A stretch of DNA of 64,000 nucleotides from Cherax quadricarinatus (GCF_038502225.1 NW_027195536.1:86001-150000); one strand, 5' to 3'; numbered from the stretch's first letter, positions 23,590 through 34,559 are shown. Made by a program: numbers and translations. The notes: generated by a model not told the origin, from the letters alone.

Positions 23590-24310
23590 ATTCTTTAATC
23601 AAGAGGATAACAAAAAGATTAGGCGACGAAACACTAGATATCAAATTGGAGGGAGAGAGTATGGAGGAGGTGAATGTATTCAGATATTTAGGAGTGGATG
23701 TGTCAGCAGATGGGTCTATGAAGGATTAGGTGAATCATAGAATTGATGAGGATAAAAGGGTGAGTGGTGCACTTAGGAGTCTCTGGAGACAAAGAATTTT
23801 GTGGGTGGAGGCAAGAGGAAGCAAAGAGGGGAATGTATGAGAATATAGTTGTACCAACACTCTTGTATGGGTGTGAAGCATGGGTGATGAATGTTGCAAC
23901 GAGAAGGCTGGAGGCAGTGGAGATGTCATGTCCTAGGGCAATGTGTGGTATGAATATAATGCAGAGATTTCGTAGTTTGGAAATTAGGAGAAGGTGTGGG
24001 ATTACAAAAACTATTATCCAGAGGGTTGAGGAGGGGTTGTCGAGGTGGTTCGGACATGTAGAGAGAATGAAACAAAACAGAATGACTTCGAGAGTGTATA
24101 AATCTGTAGTGGAGGGAAGGCGGGGTAGGGGTCAGCCTTGGAAGGGTTTTAGGGAGGGGGTAAAGGAGGCTTTGTGTGCGAGGGGCTTGGAGATCCAGCA
24201 AGCGTACATGAGCGTATTTGATAGGAATGAATGGAGAAGAATTTTTTTAATACTTGACGTGCTGTTAGAGTGTGATCACAGTAACATTTATGAAGGGATT
24301 CAGGGAAACT
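23590..24310 (+). pseudogene. RTE-like LINE C-terminal remnant
   Basis: The reading frame contains FRYLGVDVSADG (about 23681), then LYGCEAWVM (about 23863), RRLEAVEM, WFGHVERM (about 24045) and GRRGRGQPWKGF (about 24117). This order is typical of the RT C-terminus in RTE-type and similar endonuclease-reverse transcriptases. A TAG near 23726 and a frameshift near 23770 break the frame; about 200 codons then remain open to a stop at about 24405. Confidence 0.7.
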
Positions 24311-24469
24311 GGCAGGCCGGACTTGAGTCATGGAGATTGGAAGTAGGGGTGTTAATGTTACAGTTTTATAACTGTAGTGTAAAGCACCCTCTAGCAAGAC
24401 AGTGATGGGGTGAATGACGATGAAAGTTTTTCGAAAAAAGAAAAAAAAACAGTGAGCAAAAGAAGCAGA

Positions 24470-24860
24470 AGGTACATGTTTTCTGAACCTATTGTCCACA
24501 ATGTGCTTGTTTCATATAACGCAAATAAGAAACCTGTTATATTAGAAGCCTCACTGCTTATTCTCCCTAACATCTGACACAACCTGAAACTGGTCTCACC
24601 TATACCTGACTTAAACTATATCTGACCTCACACATATATGAGTTCTGTTTCATGACCTCACATGTGACCTGTTTTTTTTCTGAGCCTGACCTTGCTGTGC
24701 TCGTTTATCTTATAATGTTGTGTATTTGTTTGTACCAGTGATGTTGATGAAGCATAGTTGTAGAAGAAACGTTGTATTGAAATAATGATCTACTGCCTGT
24801 TAGGTTGGCTTTTGTCATTGTCTATCACGAGTATTGTAGATAATTTAGTGTACAAGCCTT
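24470..24860 (+). other. Possible Penelope-type 3' end with hammerhead-like fragment
   Basis: A segment near 24480-24575 reads VLVSYNANKKPVILEASLL, loosely like the extreme C-terminus of Penelope-like ORFs. At 24735-24785 comes GTTGATGAAGCATAG, then GAAGAAACGTTG and TGAAATAATG, which echoes the CUGAUGA...GAAACGUU order without a good stem II. Confidence 0.25.
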
Positions 24861-25187
24861 GATGAAGGGAACTGTGCACCTCACTAGGCTTCACTTAGCT
24901 TGTCTAAAGATAAACTTTATGTAATAATTTGCATTTTTATTGCGTTATTTACAGTCACTTTTCTTTAAAGGCAAGAATCAATGAATAGTGCTAGATATAT
25001 TAGCTAGGATACTGTTAAGATAGATATCTAGTACAACATTCGGTAAAATTATTTAAGTTACTTCTTAAATGTTTTCCAGAGATGCAGAGAGTTTGTTATA
25101 TATGAAGAGTTATAGACTACATGACTTTGCTTCATATGATGACATGTAAACAGTATCTGTTGTAACTTTACCTGACACAGAGAGAGC
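24861..25187. other. No recognised gene
   Basis: AT-rich unique sequence. Confidence 0.4.
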
Positions 25188-25330
25188 ACTGTCGTTGACA
25201 CATACACTGTCGTTGACACATACACTGTCGTTGACACATACACTGTCGTTGACACATACACTGTCGTTGACACATACACTGTCGTTGACACATACACTGT
25301 CGTTGACACATACACTGTCGTTGACACATA
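25188..25330. repeat. 18-bp minisatellite, 8 copies
   Basis: The unit ACTGTCGTTGACACATAC is nearly perfect. As 18 is a multiple of three, it gives periodic peptides on both strands that are not evidence of a gene. Confidence 0.95.
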
Positions 25331-25824
25331 CCAATAGTTTCACTTACACTGTCACTTCATATACACAACACAAGAGTAGTAGTGAACTCAGGAAATTTCT
25401 TTGTCTTACTTATCATGGTGTTGACTGATGATCTCGTTGAGAATTATTAGCATTAATGAATTTTCCTGTTGTATAAAATATACTAGAAACAACTTATGTC
25501 ATGAGTTTGCTTTCTTTTTTCCTTGTATTTCACAGATCACTTAATCAAAAGCTATATTTAAATGGGTACGACACCTGAAAAGTTGCATTTCGATATTTGG
25601 TGACTGATTTATAACTAAGATGAATTAAGCAAGTGTGACCGAAGTGTCAGTTACATAATTAGAATTCATGAAATAGTATTTTCATTTAGAATTTTATAAA
25701 TATATTTAAATTAAAAAATGCAGTTCTGTGCGTTTGACACTGATTTTTTTTAAGTTCTTCTAGTACAGATTCACAGGGGAATCCAGACAGCTGAAAGTCT
25801 TAGATGATTTTTCTTCACAGTTGA
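25331..25824. other. No recognised gene
   Basis: AT-rich unique sequence up to the left TSD of the snap-back element. Confidence 0.4.
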
Positions 25825-25913
25825 ACAAGTAATGAGTTGTAATAAAGTTGGTAAAATTACCGACAATATGTAAAGTAAAAGGACACAAGTGTAATTAATG
25901 TGACATTTTATTG

Positions 25914-25950
25914 TGGCAACGTTTCGCTCTCCAGGAGCTTTATCAAGCCA
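25914..25950 (-). ncRNA. Hammerhead-like motif with U3-A8 core variant
   Basis: On the minus strand: UGGC (stem I), UUGAUAA, one A, GCUC-CUGGA-GAGC (stem II), GAAAC, GUU, GCCA (stem I). Against the CUGANGA core, position 3 is U rather than C and position 8 is A rather than G. In hammerhead structures C3 and G8 pair, so U3-A8 would keep the pair. Confidence 0.45.
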
Positions 25951-25951
25951 T

Positions 25952-26139
25952 ACACAAATAACCCGCACATAAAAGAGAGAAGCTTACGACGACGTTTCGG
26001 TCCGACTTGGACCATTGACAAAGTCATATTGACTTTGTCAATGGTCCACGTCGGACCGAAACGTCGTCGTAAGCTTCTCCCTTTCATGTGCGGGTTATTT
26101 GTGTATCGTTCCAGTCACGGTATTGTGCTTTTTTTGTTA
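25952..26139 (+). mobile_element. Nested snap-back element with 13-bp TSD
   Basis: The exact repeat TTTATCAAGCCAT flanks it at 25939-25951 and 26140-26152, and this target lies in the hammerhead-like arm of the host element. The arms (ACACAAATAACCCGCAC...GGACCATTGACAAAGTCA) fold back almost perfectly around TAT. The tail on the right is CCAGTCACGGTATTGTGC followed by a T-run. Each arm has GGACCGAAACGTC with a GGUCC/GGACC stem, but the CUGANGA box reads UUGUCAA, so a working ribozyme is unlikely. It differs in arm sequence from the other families. Confidence 0.8.
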
Positions 26140-26190
26140 TTTATCAAGCCATGACAGACAATACCCTCTGTATCCATGTATTGTCTGTAA

Positions 26191-26227
26191 TGGCTTGATA
26201 AAGCTCGTGGAGAGCGAAACGTTGCCA
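26191..26227 (+). ncRNA. Hammerhead-like motif with U3-A8 core variant, opposite arm
   Basis: Same parts and order as 25914-25950 on the other strand, with stem II loop GUGGA instead of CUGGA. The core boxes and stem I are conserved between arms. Confidence 0.45.
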
Positions 26228-26387
26228 CTATAAAATGTCACATTAGTTGCGCTTGAGTCCTTTTACTTTACAAGTAATGAGTTGTTATACCACCTCAGTT
26301 CATCTCAAACACCAACAAACCCTAAACCCCACACCAGTCAGTAACATACAGAGTTTAGTAGACGTAGTCAGACTTGCTTGTAAGTTA

Positions 26388-26458
26388 AGACTTGTCCGGG
26401 ATTGAGCCCGGGTTATTCTACTGTGAACCAAAGATGCTGCGACTCAGCTATGTACTTC
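26388..26458 (-). mobile_element. Possible tRNA-derived SINE head
   Basis: On the minus strand: TAGCTGAGTCGCAGCATC (A-box-like) and CCCGGGCTCAATCCCGG (B-box-like). Acceptor stem pairing is poor, so a functional tRNA is not supported. Confidence 0.35.
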
Positions 26459-26819
26459 CACATTTTATGTTTAACAGCTTTTATTTCTTCCTGAAGATGT
26501 TGCTGTCTTTTTCCAACTATTATTAATGCATCTACTGTATAGTTCCACATAAAATAATTTGCCACTTTAGGTGCCACATAATATATTTCATTGCCAATAT
26601 CTAGTAATATATAAGAATATCTAGACTACAGCTGGATCAAAGGTGTTTTATTTATTGCTAGAGATTTTAGTTATAATTTTGGAATTTTTTTACATAATTC
26701 TGTAAAGGTAGAACACATACATGAATAATATAATAACTGTATATTATAATGTGATGCTATTTGAACCCATCAAGTAATTTTAAGTGGGGGGAAGAGGGAG
26801 GCAGAACAGCCGGGCGAGT

Positions 26820-27580
26820 AACACCGCAGAGGACGACGCCATTTGTATTTTGTGAGCACTGGTTGTCGTGGAAAATTCATCTTGTAACACTGATCTGAAT
26901 GATTTTTTTTTTGGGACTCTATGGTATCACTACGAACAAAAAGACTGGCCACCAAGAACCAGCTTCTTACCCGGAAATCACAACGTGAAAACTGTGCCAC
27001 TAGTTGACCCCAAGAAAATTCTGCTGCCACCACTCCACATCAAATTAGGGCTTATGAAAATTTTTGTGAAGGCCTTGAACAAAAAAAGGAACTGCTTTCA
27101 AGTACCTGGAGTTAGTTTCCTCGTATAAGTGAAGGCAAGCTAAAGGCAGGAATCTTTATTGGCCCACAGATTCGGTAATTGATGAAGGACAAGCATTTTG
27201 ATGAAGCACTAGTAGGTGTCGAGGTTAATGCCTGGTTTTCATTCAAGAGGATTGTCCACAACTTCCTGAGAAACAGGCACTGATTTCAAGTTTCCAACAA
27301 GTTGGGTCTAGAATGTGTGTGAAGATGCACTTTCTGCACTCACATCTTGACTATTTTCCCAACAATTGTGGGAACTACAGTGAGGAACAAGGAGAGCGGT
27401 TCCATCAGGATATTTTCACCATGGACCCTCGATACCAGGGCAAATGGAATGTCAGCATGATGGCAGATTACTGCTGGTCATTGAAACGTAATGGTCTCGA
27501 TGCACAACACAAGCGAAAATCAAAGCAGTCCTCCTTCCTTGATTCAATATGTGGGAACATATTTATAAAAAAAAATCATT
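26820..27580 (+). pseudogene. Decayed transposon-type protein, family not named
   Basis: Pieces in order: LPGNHNVKTVPLVDPKKILL (about 26967), PPLHIKLGLMKIFVKALNKK, then a frameshift to a segment reading RISEGKLKAGIFIGPQIR (about 27130-27180). From about 27313 the frame reads HFLHSHLDYFPNN, GERFHQDIFTM and GKWNVSMMADYCWSLKRN. I recall this order from a multi-copy arthropod protein of uncertain role that is probably transposon-encoded. A related sequence to its first 65 bp (TTGTCGTGGAAAATTC) appears inverted at about 30098-30160. Confidence 0.5.
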
Positions 27581-28100
27581 TGATTTGATTCATGATTACT
27601 TGCCTAAGTTTAATAAAGTAACATTTGTAATTTAGAGCAAAATGGTTTAGATATTTACAGTCAGCAGCCCAAGAATATATAAGATTGCAACCATGAATAA
27701 AAATAAAAATTAAAAACATTGCAAATGCAAATAAGAGTGGGTGCATATCGAACTTAATCCATAATTTAGAAATTGCTGACACGTTCCCGGTGGAGAATTA
27801 GGATAAATAGTGTGGAAAACCCTTACATTTCGCCAAATGGAGTGAAAAATAGAGGACACCAATTGTTTGAGGAACACGTTTTAGCTAAGTGATGCTTACC
27901 CATAATATACAGTAGTTTTGTATTAGCTATCGTAAATTCAAGATGTAGTGGTAGTTTTAGGGTGTATTCCACCAGTATTGCCTTCCTGTGACAAATGGCA
28001 AGTTAATGTGTATAAAATTTATTGTTCTAATGATATGGTTAGGAGAAAACCTTCCCTAATCTCTGTAAAAATATTCCCATTAACCATTTCTAACAGTCAG
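27581..28100. other. No recognised gene
   Basis: AT-rich unique sequence between the transposon remnant and the inverted repeat. Confidence 0.4.
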
Positions 28101-28345
28101 GTCAAGAAATCATATACAGTCCACACTGTTTTATAATTTACCATTAATGGTGTTGGTGTCCAATATTGTAATTATTAATTTAATGTCAGGTAAAGCTGTT
28201 TTGTGAGTGGTCATCGAGGGAGTTACAGTTCTGCGACTACTGTGACTCAATCCCACTTACCTCACCCAAATTACTAGCAGGAATCTGGGAAATAACCGGT
28301 AAACCTCTTGTAGGTAATTTCACACAATAATTTTATTCCTCAGTA
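28100..28345 (+). repeat. Left arm of a long inverted repeat
   Basis: It contains ATATTGTAATTATTAATTTA, ATGTCAGGTAAA, ATCGAGGGAGTTACAGT and CCCAAATTACT, each matched in inverted order at 29500-29760 with roughly three-quarters identity by eye. Confidence 0.7.
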
Positions 28346-28611
28346 GTGTTGTACTTGTGTGTTTTCTTACGTCTCGGTAATTTCTGTATTATTCTCTTAA
28401 AATCTTCCAGTAATTATTTATTTTACCTATATAACATTTTACTGTAATTATTGATTTCTAAAGTGAATTGAGTCTAATTTACCCGAGGTGTGCATCTATT
28501 TTTTTTTATCATTATTACCTCTGAGTAGAAGGTTCAGCAAGTTATTCCTGGTTTTGTCTTACCTCAGTGTTATGTGATACTACAGACTAATTTATGTCTT
28601 GAAATATATGT
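28346..28611. other. No recognised gene
   Basis: AT-rich sequence leading into the 50-bp array. Confidence 0.4.
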
Positions 28612-29450
28612 AATAAAGATGGATAAAATAGGTGACAGTAGCCTAGTGACAACAGCAAGTGTATTAAGAATGATAACATTGGTGACTGTAGCCCAGTGAC
28701 AACAACAAGTATATTAAGAATGATAACATTGGTGACTGTAGTCCAGTGACAACAGCAAGTATATTAAGGATGATAACATTGGTGAGAGTATCCTAGTGAC
28801 AATAGCAAGTATATTAAGAATGATAACATTGGTGACTGTAGTCCAGTGACAACAACAAGTATATTAAGAATGATAACATTGGTGACCGTAGTCTAGTGAC
28901 AACAGCAAGTATATTAAGAATGATAACATTGGTGACAGTATCCTAGTGACTACAGCAAGTATTTTAAGGATGATAACATTGGTGACTGTAGCCCAGTGAA
29001 AACAACAAGTATATTAGAATGATAACATTGGTGAGTGTAGTCTAGTGACAACAGCAAGTATATTAAGAATGATAACAGAGGTGACAGTAGCCTAGTGACA
29101 ACAGCAAGTATATTAAGAATGATAACAGAGGTGACAGTAGCCTAGTGACAACAGCACGTATATTAAGAATGATAACATGGGTGACTGTAGCCTAGTGACA
29201 TCAGCAAGTACGTTAAGAATGATAACATTGGTGACTGTAGTCTAGTGACAACAGCAAGTATATTAAGAATGATAACACTGGTGACTGTAGTCTAGTGATA
29301 TACTGAATACTGTAGCCTAGTGAAATCTGCATGACTGTCAAGAATGATAACGTTGTTGATTGTAACCTAATGATATATAGTTGGCTGTAGCCCAGTGACA
29401 ACAACATTGGTATGAAGAATGACAGCATTGGTGACTGTAGCCAAGTGACA
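28612..29450. repeat. 50-bp minisatellite array, about 16 copies
   Basis: The unit contains GTGACAACAGCAAGTATATT, AAGAATGATAACATTGGTGA and CTGTAGTCTA. Copies decay after 29280. A single unit-like stretch (AATAACATTGGTGAATGTTG) appears alone at about 30427. The array sits between the two arms of the long inverted repeat. Confidence 0.9.
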
Positions 29451-29499
29451 CATTGGTAATTCTAGAATAGTGAAAACATGCATTGTAGTACTAGGGACT

Positions 29500-29760
29500 G
29501 ATTATTTGAATTATTTTTAATATGTGAACAAATTACCTGCAAGAGGTTTACATGGTATTTCCTGAATTATTATGTTCAAGTAATTTGGGTAAGATAAGTG
29601 GGACTTAAGTCAGAATAGGTCGCTGGACTGTAACTCCCTCGATGCCCTCTTCACCACTCACACAAAAATCTTTACCTGACATTAAATTAGTAATTACAAT
29701 ATTAAAACCAGTTACTCTGGCAAATGAAAGTTGTGTGGACTGTATGATTAGACTTACTGG
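29500..29760 (-). repeat. Right arm of a long inverted repeat
   Basis: Reverse-complement relative of 28100-28345, with TTTACCTGACATTAAATTAG and ACTGTAACTCCCTCGATG as the best-matching blocks. Confidence 0.7.
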
Positions 29761-30320
29761 GTACACAGAATATAATTATTGGACATAAATTACAAGTGTT
29801 ATTAGAAAGGAAATTCTTATAACCACTTACCTTTTAATTACTGTAGATGGATCACACCAGAACACCTGCCTGACACCATGACCCTACACTGGCCAGCTAG
29901 AGATCTACATGAAAGGACTAATGGCACAATTCCCTGTGTGACTGATGGCACATTCCTCATCTTCCGCCATCTACATGTAATTCTTGAGGTCCCACAAATT
30001 TTGTCCCAATTCTTCAGCAGGGGATATTAACACAGGTTCCTATTACAAATTCAGGCCGAAATTTCCCAATTTGGCCACAGAGACGCGGGATTATTAGACG
30101 AATTTTCCACGACAACCAATGTTCACAAATTACAAATAGCATCTCAACCTCCGCGTCTTTCAGCAGCTGTTCTACACCCCCTCACTCGAAATTTCTCAAG
30201 GGTAAAACCAGCATCACATCTTATTGCACAATTATTGTATTATTCAAATTTACAAATGCTGAATTTAGGAAAATCCAATATTTTCCACAGATTACTTAAA
30301 ATTTTATCTCATCTTCTTTT
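29761..30320. other. Unique sequence with an inverted relative of 26820-26885
   Basis: At about 30098-30160 ATTTTCCACGACAACCAATG is the inverted counterpart of the TTGTCGTGGAAAAT segment near 26870. No gene is seen. Confidence 0.4.
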
Positions 30321-30324
30321 ATTC

Positions 30325-30412
30325 TCCGTATTAGACTGAGGAAGCCAACTGACTGGCGACACGTTTTCACAATAAATGTACCAATACATTGCACAAGTGT
30401 CTTATTCATCAA
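30325..30412 (+). mobile_element. Single arm of a snap-back, hammerhead-like element, decayed
   Basis: It reads GACTGAGGAAGCCAACTGAC, TGGCGACACGTTTTC, then AATAAATG and GCACAAGTGTCTTATTCATC, the order seen in the right arm at 8770-8847. CUGAGGA fits CUGANGA and GCCA/UGGC forms stem II, but GAAAC has become GACAC, so the motif is damaged. No tail or inverted partner is present. Confidence 0.5.
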
Positions 30413-30488
30413 TATGCACATCTTAAAATAATAACATTGGTGAATGTTGCCAATTGGCAATAATATCTGCAAATAAATGGCATCTTGG

Positions 30489-30576
30489 GTAGTTAACTTT
30501 GTATGTAGTTAACTTTGTATGTAGTTAACTTTGTATGTAGTTAACTTTGTATGTAGTTAACTTTGTATGTAGTTAA
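30489..30576. repeat. 16-bp minisatellite, about 5.5 copies
   Basis: The unit TAGTTAACTTTGTATG is almost perfect. Confidence 0.95.
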
Positions 30577-32005
30577 CTTTTGTATGTACTGTATATATCA
30601 GTATGTCGATACTGACCTCATTCATGAATGTCTTTACTTTTTGTAATTTAGTGTCACGTTTATGTAATGTAATATTGGTTCAACCTTCAAGTGAATACGA
30701 TGATGATGGTGATCCATGAAATGAAAACTATCCTCTCATTCTTTGGATTTAATTAGTTAATAAACAAAATATTCTAACAAAAAACCAGTTTCAGTGACAC
30801 ACAAAGTGGTCAAGCCATATAACACTTCTTTAACAAAAACAATTTGCGTTTTGTGATAAGATTTGTAAACCTCCTGATCCTTGACATCCTAATTGGTGGG
30901 ACAGAGTAATATTGTGTGACAGAAGGATGTCGCATATGTTCCTTCTTTAAGAACGTTGCATTAGATTACTTCAGTGACTGTTAAGATATGTGCAGTTGAG
31001 GCACAGTATCATCTTCGATGCTCTGATGAGTTTAAGACATCTGACCAGACATCCGTGATTCATGATGAAGCAATGAAATTGCTTGTTTATGAGATGTATG
31101 GTAATCTAAACGTATGTACTTGGACATTGTCCGATAAATATGCGAGTTATGATGGCCAGTGATCACGTAGGAAAGTGCTTACCACGAGTGTTACAAAATC
31201 GAGTAATGATGATGTGGTTTTTATGGAAGGTTTCTTCACCCATTGATTTATTCAAGAAGTTTAAATGCTTGATCTTGAAGGCTGTCAAACTGGTTACTGC
31301 TGATGAGGACAAAGAGGACGCACTGACGATGTAGCTTACTACCGAGGCTCGTGGTATACCATTCAGAGATAAAAAAAAAATATCATGTTTATTTCAAACA
31401 TGCCAAAAAAAAAAAAAACAATCCTTGGAGCTACATTGCTTAGGCTCCATTTCTCAGTCATGCGGAAAAAGAAAACTGTCCTTCACCCACTGGAGGATCA
31501 TCGCCCTCATCTGTACTATCTCGTCACAGTCCAAATTCCCATGCTAAAGTGAATGTAGTTGATATTGTGATTGGAAAAAGGATGTAGAGCATGTTCATCA
31601 CCGGTTTCACTGACAGGTTCTTTGTCCCTATCAGTAGCCCCCATCTAGACAATGGACGTTGTTCAGAAGCATGAAGGGCAACAGAGTCGAGCCTACTACT
31701 GACCTTCAGAACATTTTTCAAAGACTCTTGGTAATCGGCCAGCGACAGCAGATGAAGCTTGGGCCTCTATTTGCCTTTGAACTGTGAGTAGAGGCTTTTT
31801 AGTTCACTAATGTGCATTCTTATTTCCAGGAGGACAGCAAGTCAGCTTTGAACAAACGCCTTGATGGACTGAAGACCTCATCAATAATTGCTAAAATTGC
31901 CATTATTTATTTTCAACATCTGTTCTACTTTATAGTGTTGCCACACAGCAGAAATTCCTCATATCTGATCACATTTATCAGTGTCCTCTGAGTCACTCTT
32001 TAGAT
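30577..32005. other. No convincing gene; possible protein scraps at 30980-31330
   Basis: A plus-strand segment near 31000-31130 reads AQYHLRCSDEFKTSDQ and later IHDEAMKLLVYEM, which has protein-like composition and is followed by another short open frame to a TAG at about 31334. I do not recognise the family; a decayed multi-copy element is possible. Two poly-A runs lie at about 31370 and 31405. Confidence 0.3.
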
Positions 32006-32009
32006 CGAG

Positions 32010-32150
32010 CCTAAGGAACACAAGAGAATGCGACTGACTGGGTTGGGCAAATGTTTTGTTAGTGGGATGAATTGTAAAGGACCTGCCTAGTATGGGCCAA
32101 CAGGCCTGCTGCAGTGTTCCTCCTTTCTTATGTTCTTATGTTCTTAACTA
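32010..32150 (+). mobile_element. LINE 3'-end tail (TTCTTATGTTCTTA family)
   Basis: It contains GGCCAACAGGCCTGCTGCAG, TGTTCCTCC and the terminal TTCTTATGTTCTTATGTTC, the forward version of the minus-strand ends at 7500 and 46371. Only the 3' UTR remains. Confidence 0.6.
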
Positions 32151-33344
32151 CGAGCTGTCAGTCACGAGTTTCCCGTCAAAAAGATATGAGGTCTTTAAAA
32201 AATAAGACCTTCAAGTAATGGCTGCCAGGTGTGTTGCCTATCCTCAGTCTAGGAGAGAATGTGATAGTGTAGACTCAGGATGATGATGCTTTGGATCACA
32301 ATGAGGCAGACATTACTCTTATCTCCTGTGTTCTTTATTCTGTGATCTTTATTCTGTGAACGACGACACAGAAGTTTATGCCGTACCGGTCTTCTGGTGA
32401 ATAGGGACGCACTGGATTGAAAGGTATCGATGGATTGGTGGTATGGGACAGTGCTGGATATTAGTGCTACAAATCTATGGTGAAAATGCTTCCAAGACAG
32501 TGTATAAAACATCTTTGTGAACTGTAAATATTAGAGCTTCCTCACTGTTTCGGAGAGCTCATTATTCTTAGGAAAAGAATAGATGAAGAAATATGAATCA
32601 CTTGTAAACATACAATTTGGATAACTGAAACTGACAAGTATTTTATACAATTTACTTACTAATAAACTCACAAACATGAAGTAATTCCTAACTTAATCTA
32701 AATATTGAAAATAAAACAAATTACGAAAATTAATCAAAGCTAAGAAAGACAAACATACAAGAGAAGCAACAGATATAAGTCTGCTCACTGTTGACGTTGC
32801 AGAGGCTCTAATACACAGTGATCATAGGTTACGTGAAAGACAATCTCATAAGTATGGGAAGATGGTCGCCACCATAAACACCAGAAGCATACACCAGTAG
32901 AATGAAAGCCTTTAGTGAGTGAAACCTTCCAGAATTGTCTGATGTGCTCCGGAAGGTGGGCAGAGCACAAATCTCATGGAGGTGAAATAAACTGTCTTCA
33001 TTGCTCTATGTGATCAGCTGCCAGGGACATGGATGGATTCTTCCTTCTTAACACTCTTCACAAAATGAATCTGCATGCATAACACTCCAAAATCATGTCC
33101 ATGCCTCCAACATACAACTACCTGTTCTTGTAGATGTTACGGGTCCACCTGCAGGTCATTCTGGGGAAAGCAGCAGACTACCAAGTCCACGCGCATGGAA
33201 GACCCAAGATATAATCCCAGCTCCTGTCATTACTCAGAGTTACCCTGTTCCACTAGAGTTGTCTGACGTGATTCATTGTCAGGGCACGAGGTGCATCACA
33301 GGAACTTGGGACTGTCACATAGAACATCTTTCTGGTGAAAACAA
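32151..33344. other. No recognised gene
   Basis: Unique sequence with short open frames of no recognised family. Confidence 0.4.
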
Positions 33345-33710
33345 TTGCTGCAAGCCTCACCATGGGTGGGGATTGAACTCGCGGTTAGCCGTAAAACTCC
33401 AGATCGACGTGTTAGCCACTGGGCCAGCTGCTAGAATAAGATTAATCCAACTAGGTATATTTATACATCATAGGAAAGTTAGCATAGGCACCACTGTGAC
33501 CACAAATGCATGTTTTTACAGATGAATCTCCGTCCAGTGTGGCCGTGACGAACTCTAGCTCAAGTCCCTTTAAAGCCATCATCATGACTAACGAAATAGA
33601 AATGACACGGTTGCAAGTAAACCATACCCTAGGTGGGGCTTGAACTCGCGGTTAGAGAATCATAAAACTCCAGACTGACACGTTAGCTACTGTGCCATAC
33701 ACTGAGAGAA
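33345..33710 (-). mobile_element. Chain of two tRNA-derived SINE copies
   Basis: Two tRNA-like heads on the minus strand lie at about 33635-33705 and 33360-33430. Each has a GTGGCTAACACG-like A box, CTGGAGTTTTA in the anticodon arm and GCGAGTTCAATCCCC as B box. The body between them (ACAGATGAATCTCC, GTGGCCGTGACGAAC) matches the SINE at 39908-40308. Confidence 0.6.
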
Positions 33711-33713
33711 GAA

Positions 33714-33857
33714 GTTGAGTCTGGAGATGAGAACAGTGTCAAGCTGGAGGATGAGGAGGAGGAGGCGTTAAATAATGATTCAAAAGAGGAGAGTGAAAGT
33801 TATGATAATATTGTGGATGGTTTTGGTTGTGATTATCTAGATAACGTGAGGGTTTAG
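33714..33857 (+). CDS. Possible acidic C-terminal exon fragment
   Basis: About 47 codons directly after the SINE read through an acidic stretch (SGDENSVKLEDEEEE, then SKEESESYDNIVDGF) to a TAG at 33855. No start is visible. It could be the acidic end of a transposon protein or a terminal exon; chance in purine-rich sequence is also possible. Confidence 0.2.
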   Translation, partial: VESGDENSVKLEDEEEEALNNDSKEESESYDNIVDGFGCDYLDNVRV

Positions 33858-34134
33858 GTAAAAGGTCATCATTAGATGATATCCATAGAAACTTCCACTA
33901 ATAGGATAGCATTTTATAAGACTTCATTATATGTTTTAGATATCACTTTTAGTTATTTTTCTCACAGACAAATGTTGAAAATATCGTAAGTGTATAAATT
34001 TTCTTGCTCAGAACTGACTAGTAATTATTCATTTAAAATTTAAATTTGACCTCAGTTCAATTCTTGGTAAAAAACTGACATTAATTTGACATTCAACTTC
34101 ATAATTTGATTCTTCAAACAGAGAATAAAGAGGT

Positions 34135-34215
34135 AAAGAACCATGGCTGGAATAACACACAAATAACTTGCACGTACGAAACATAAACTGATGCCGACGT
34201 TTCACTCCCACTTGA
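34135..34215 (-). mobile_element. Single decayed arm of the 25952-type snap-back element
   Basis: CACACAAATAACTTGCACGT, GCCGACGTTTCACTCCCACT and TGAACCATTAAA align by eye with the left arm at 25952. On the minus strand it ends with TTATTCCAGCCATGG, like the CCAGTCACGG tail. No partner arm. Confidence 0.5.
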
Positions 34216-34559
34216 ACCATTAAATATTATTCATCATTCTGGAAAAAGTGGTTAAAAAACAAGAATTTTAAAGTGATGAGTAGCCGCCATCTTGGAATTA
34301 TACAAAATACCAGAGTTTCCAAAATATTAAGTTTGGTCAACAAGAAATAATTTGTGTTAGACTCCATGTCAGTATAAATCAAACAATTCATAAGATAAAA
34401 CGTTACTTGGGTCATAGAATAAAAAACAAAAATGAAAATATTTATAAAGAACTATAATAACCCAATGTTTTAAGAAAAGTGGACGTAAAAGTGTAGTTAT
34501 TGAAGAAAAGTGGACATACAAATGAAATAATTGAAGAAAATACATCATAAAATATGTCA
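34216..34559. other. No recognised gene
   Basis: AT-rich unique sequence. Confidence 0.4.

Larger units (their letters stand above)
25841..26269 (-). mobile_element. Snap-back retroelement with hammerhead-like motifs, carrying a nested element; 16-bp TSD
   Basis: The exact 16-bp repeat ACAAGTAATGAGTTGT flanks it at 25825-25840 and 26270-26285. Arms of about 75 bp (AAAGTAAAAGGAC...CAAGCCA and the complement) surround a short centre and a nested 188-bp insertion. On the minus strand the tail is TTGTCGGTAATTTTACCAAC plus TTTATT, with the perfect palindrome GGTAATTTTACC. The same tail core closes the elements at 5022, 8538 and 47833, although the arms differ, which points to one replication machinery serving several families. 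Confidence 0.8.

Noticed and set aside
24149..24582. Minus-strand open frames near 24.2-24.6 kb
   Set aside because: They oppose the RTE-like coding strand and contain low-complexity Phe/Ser runs.
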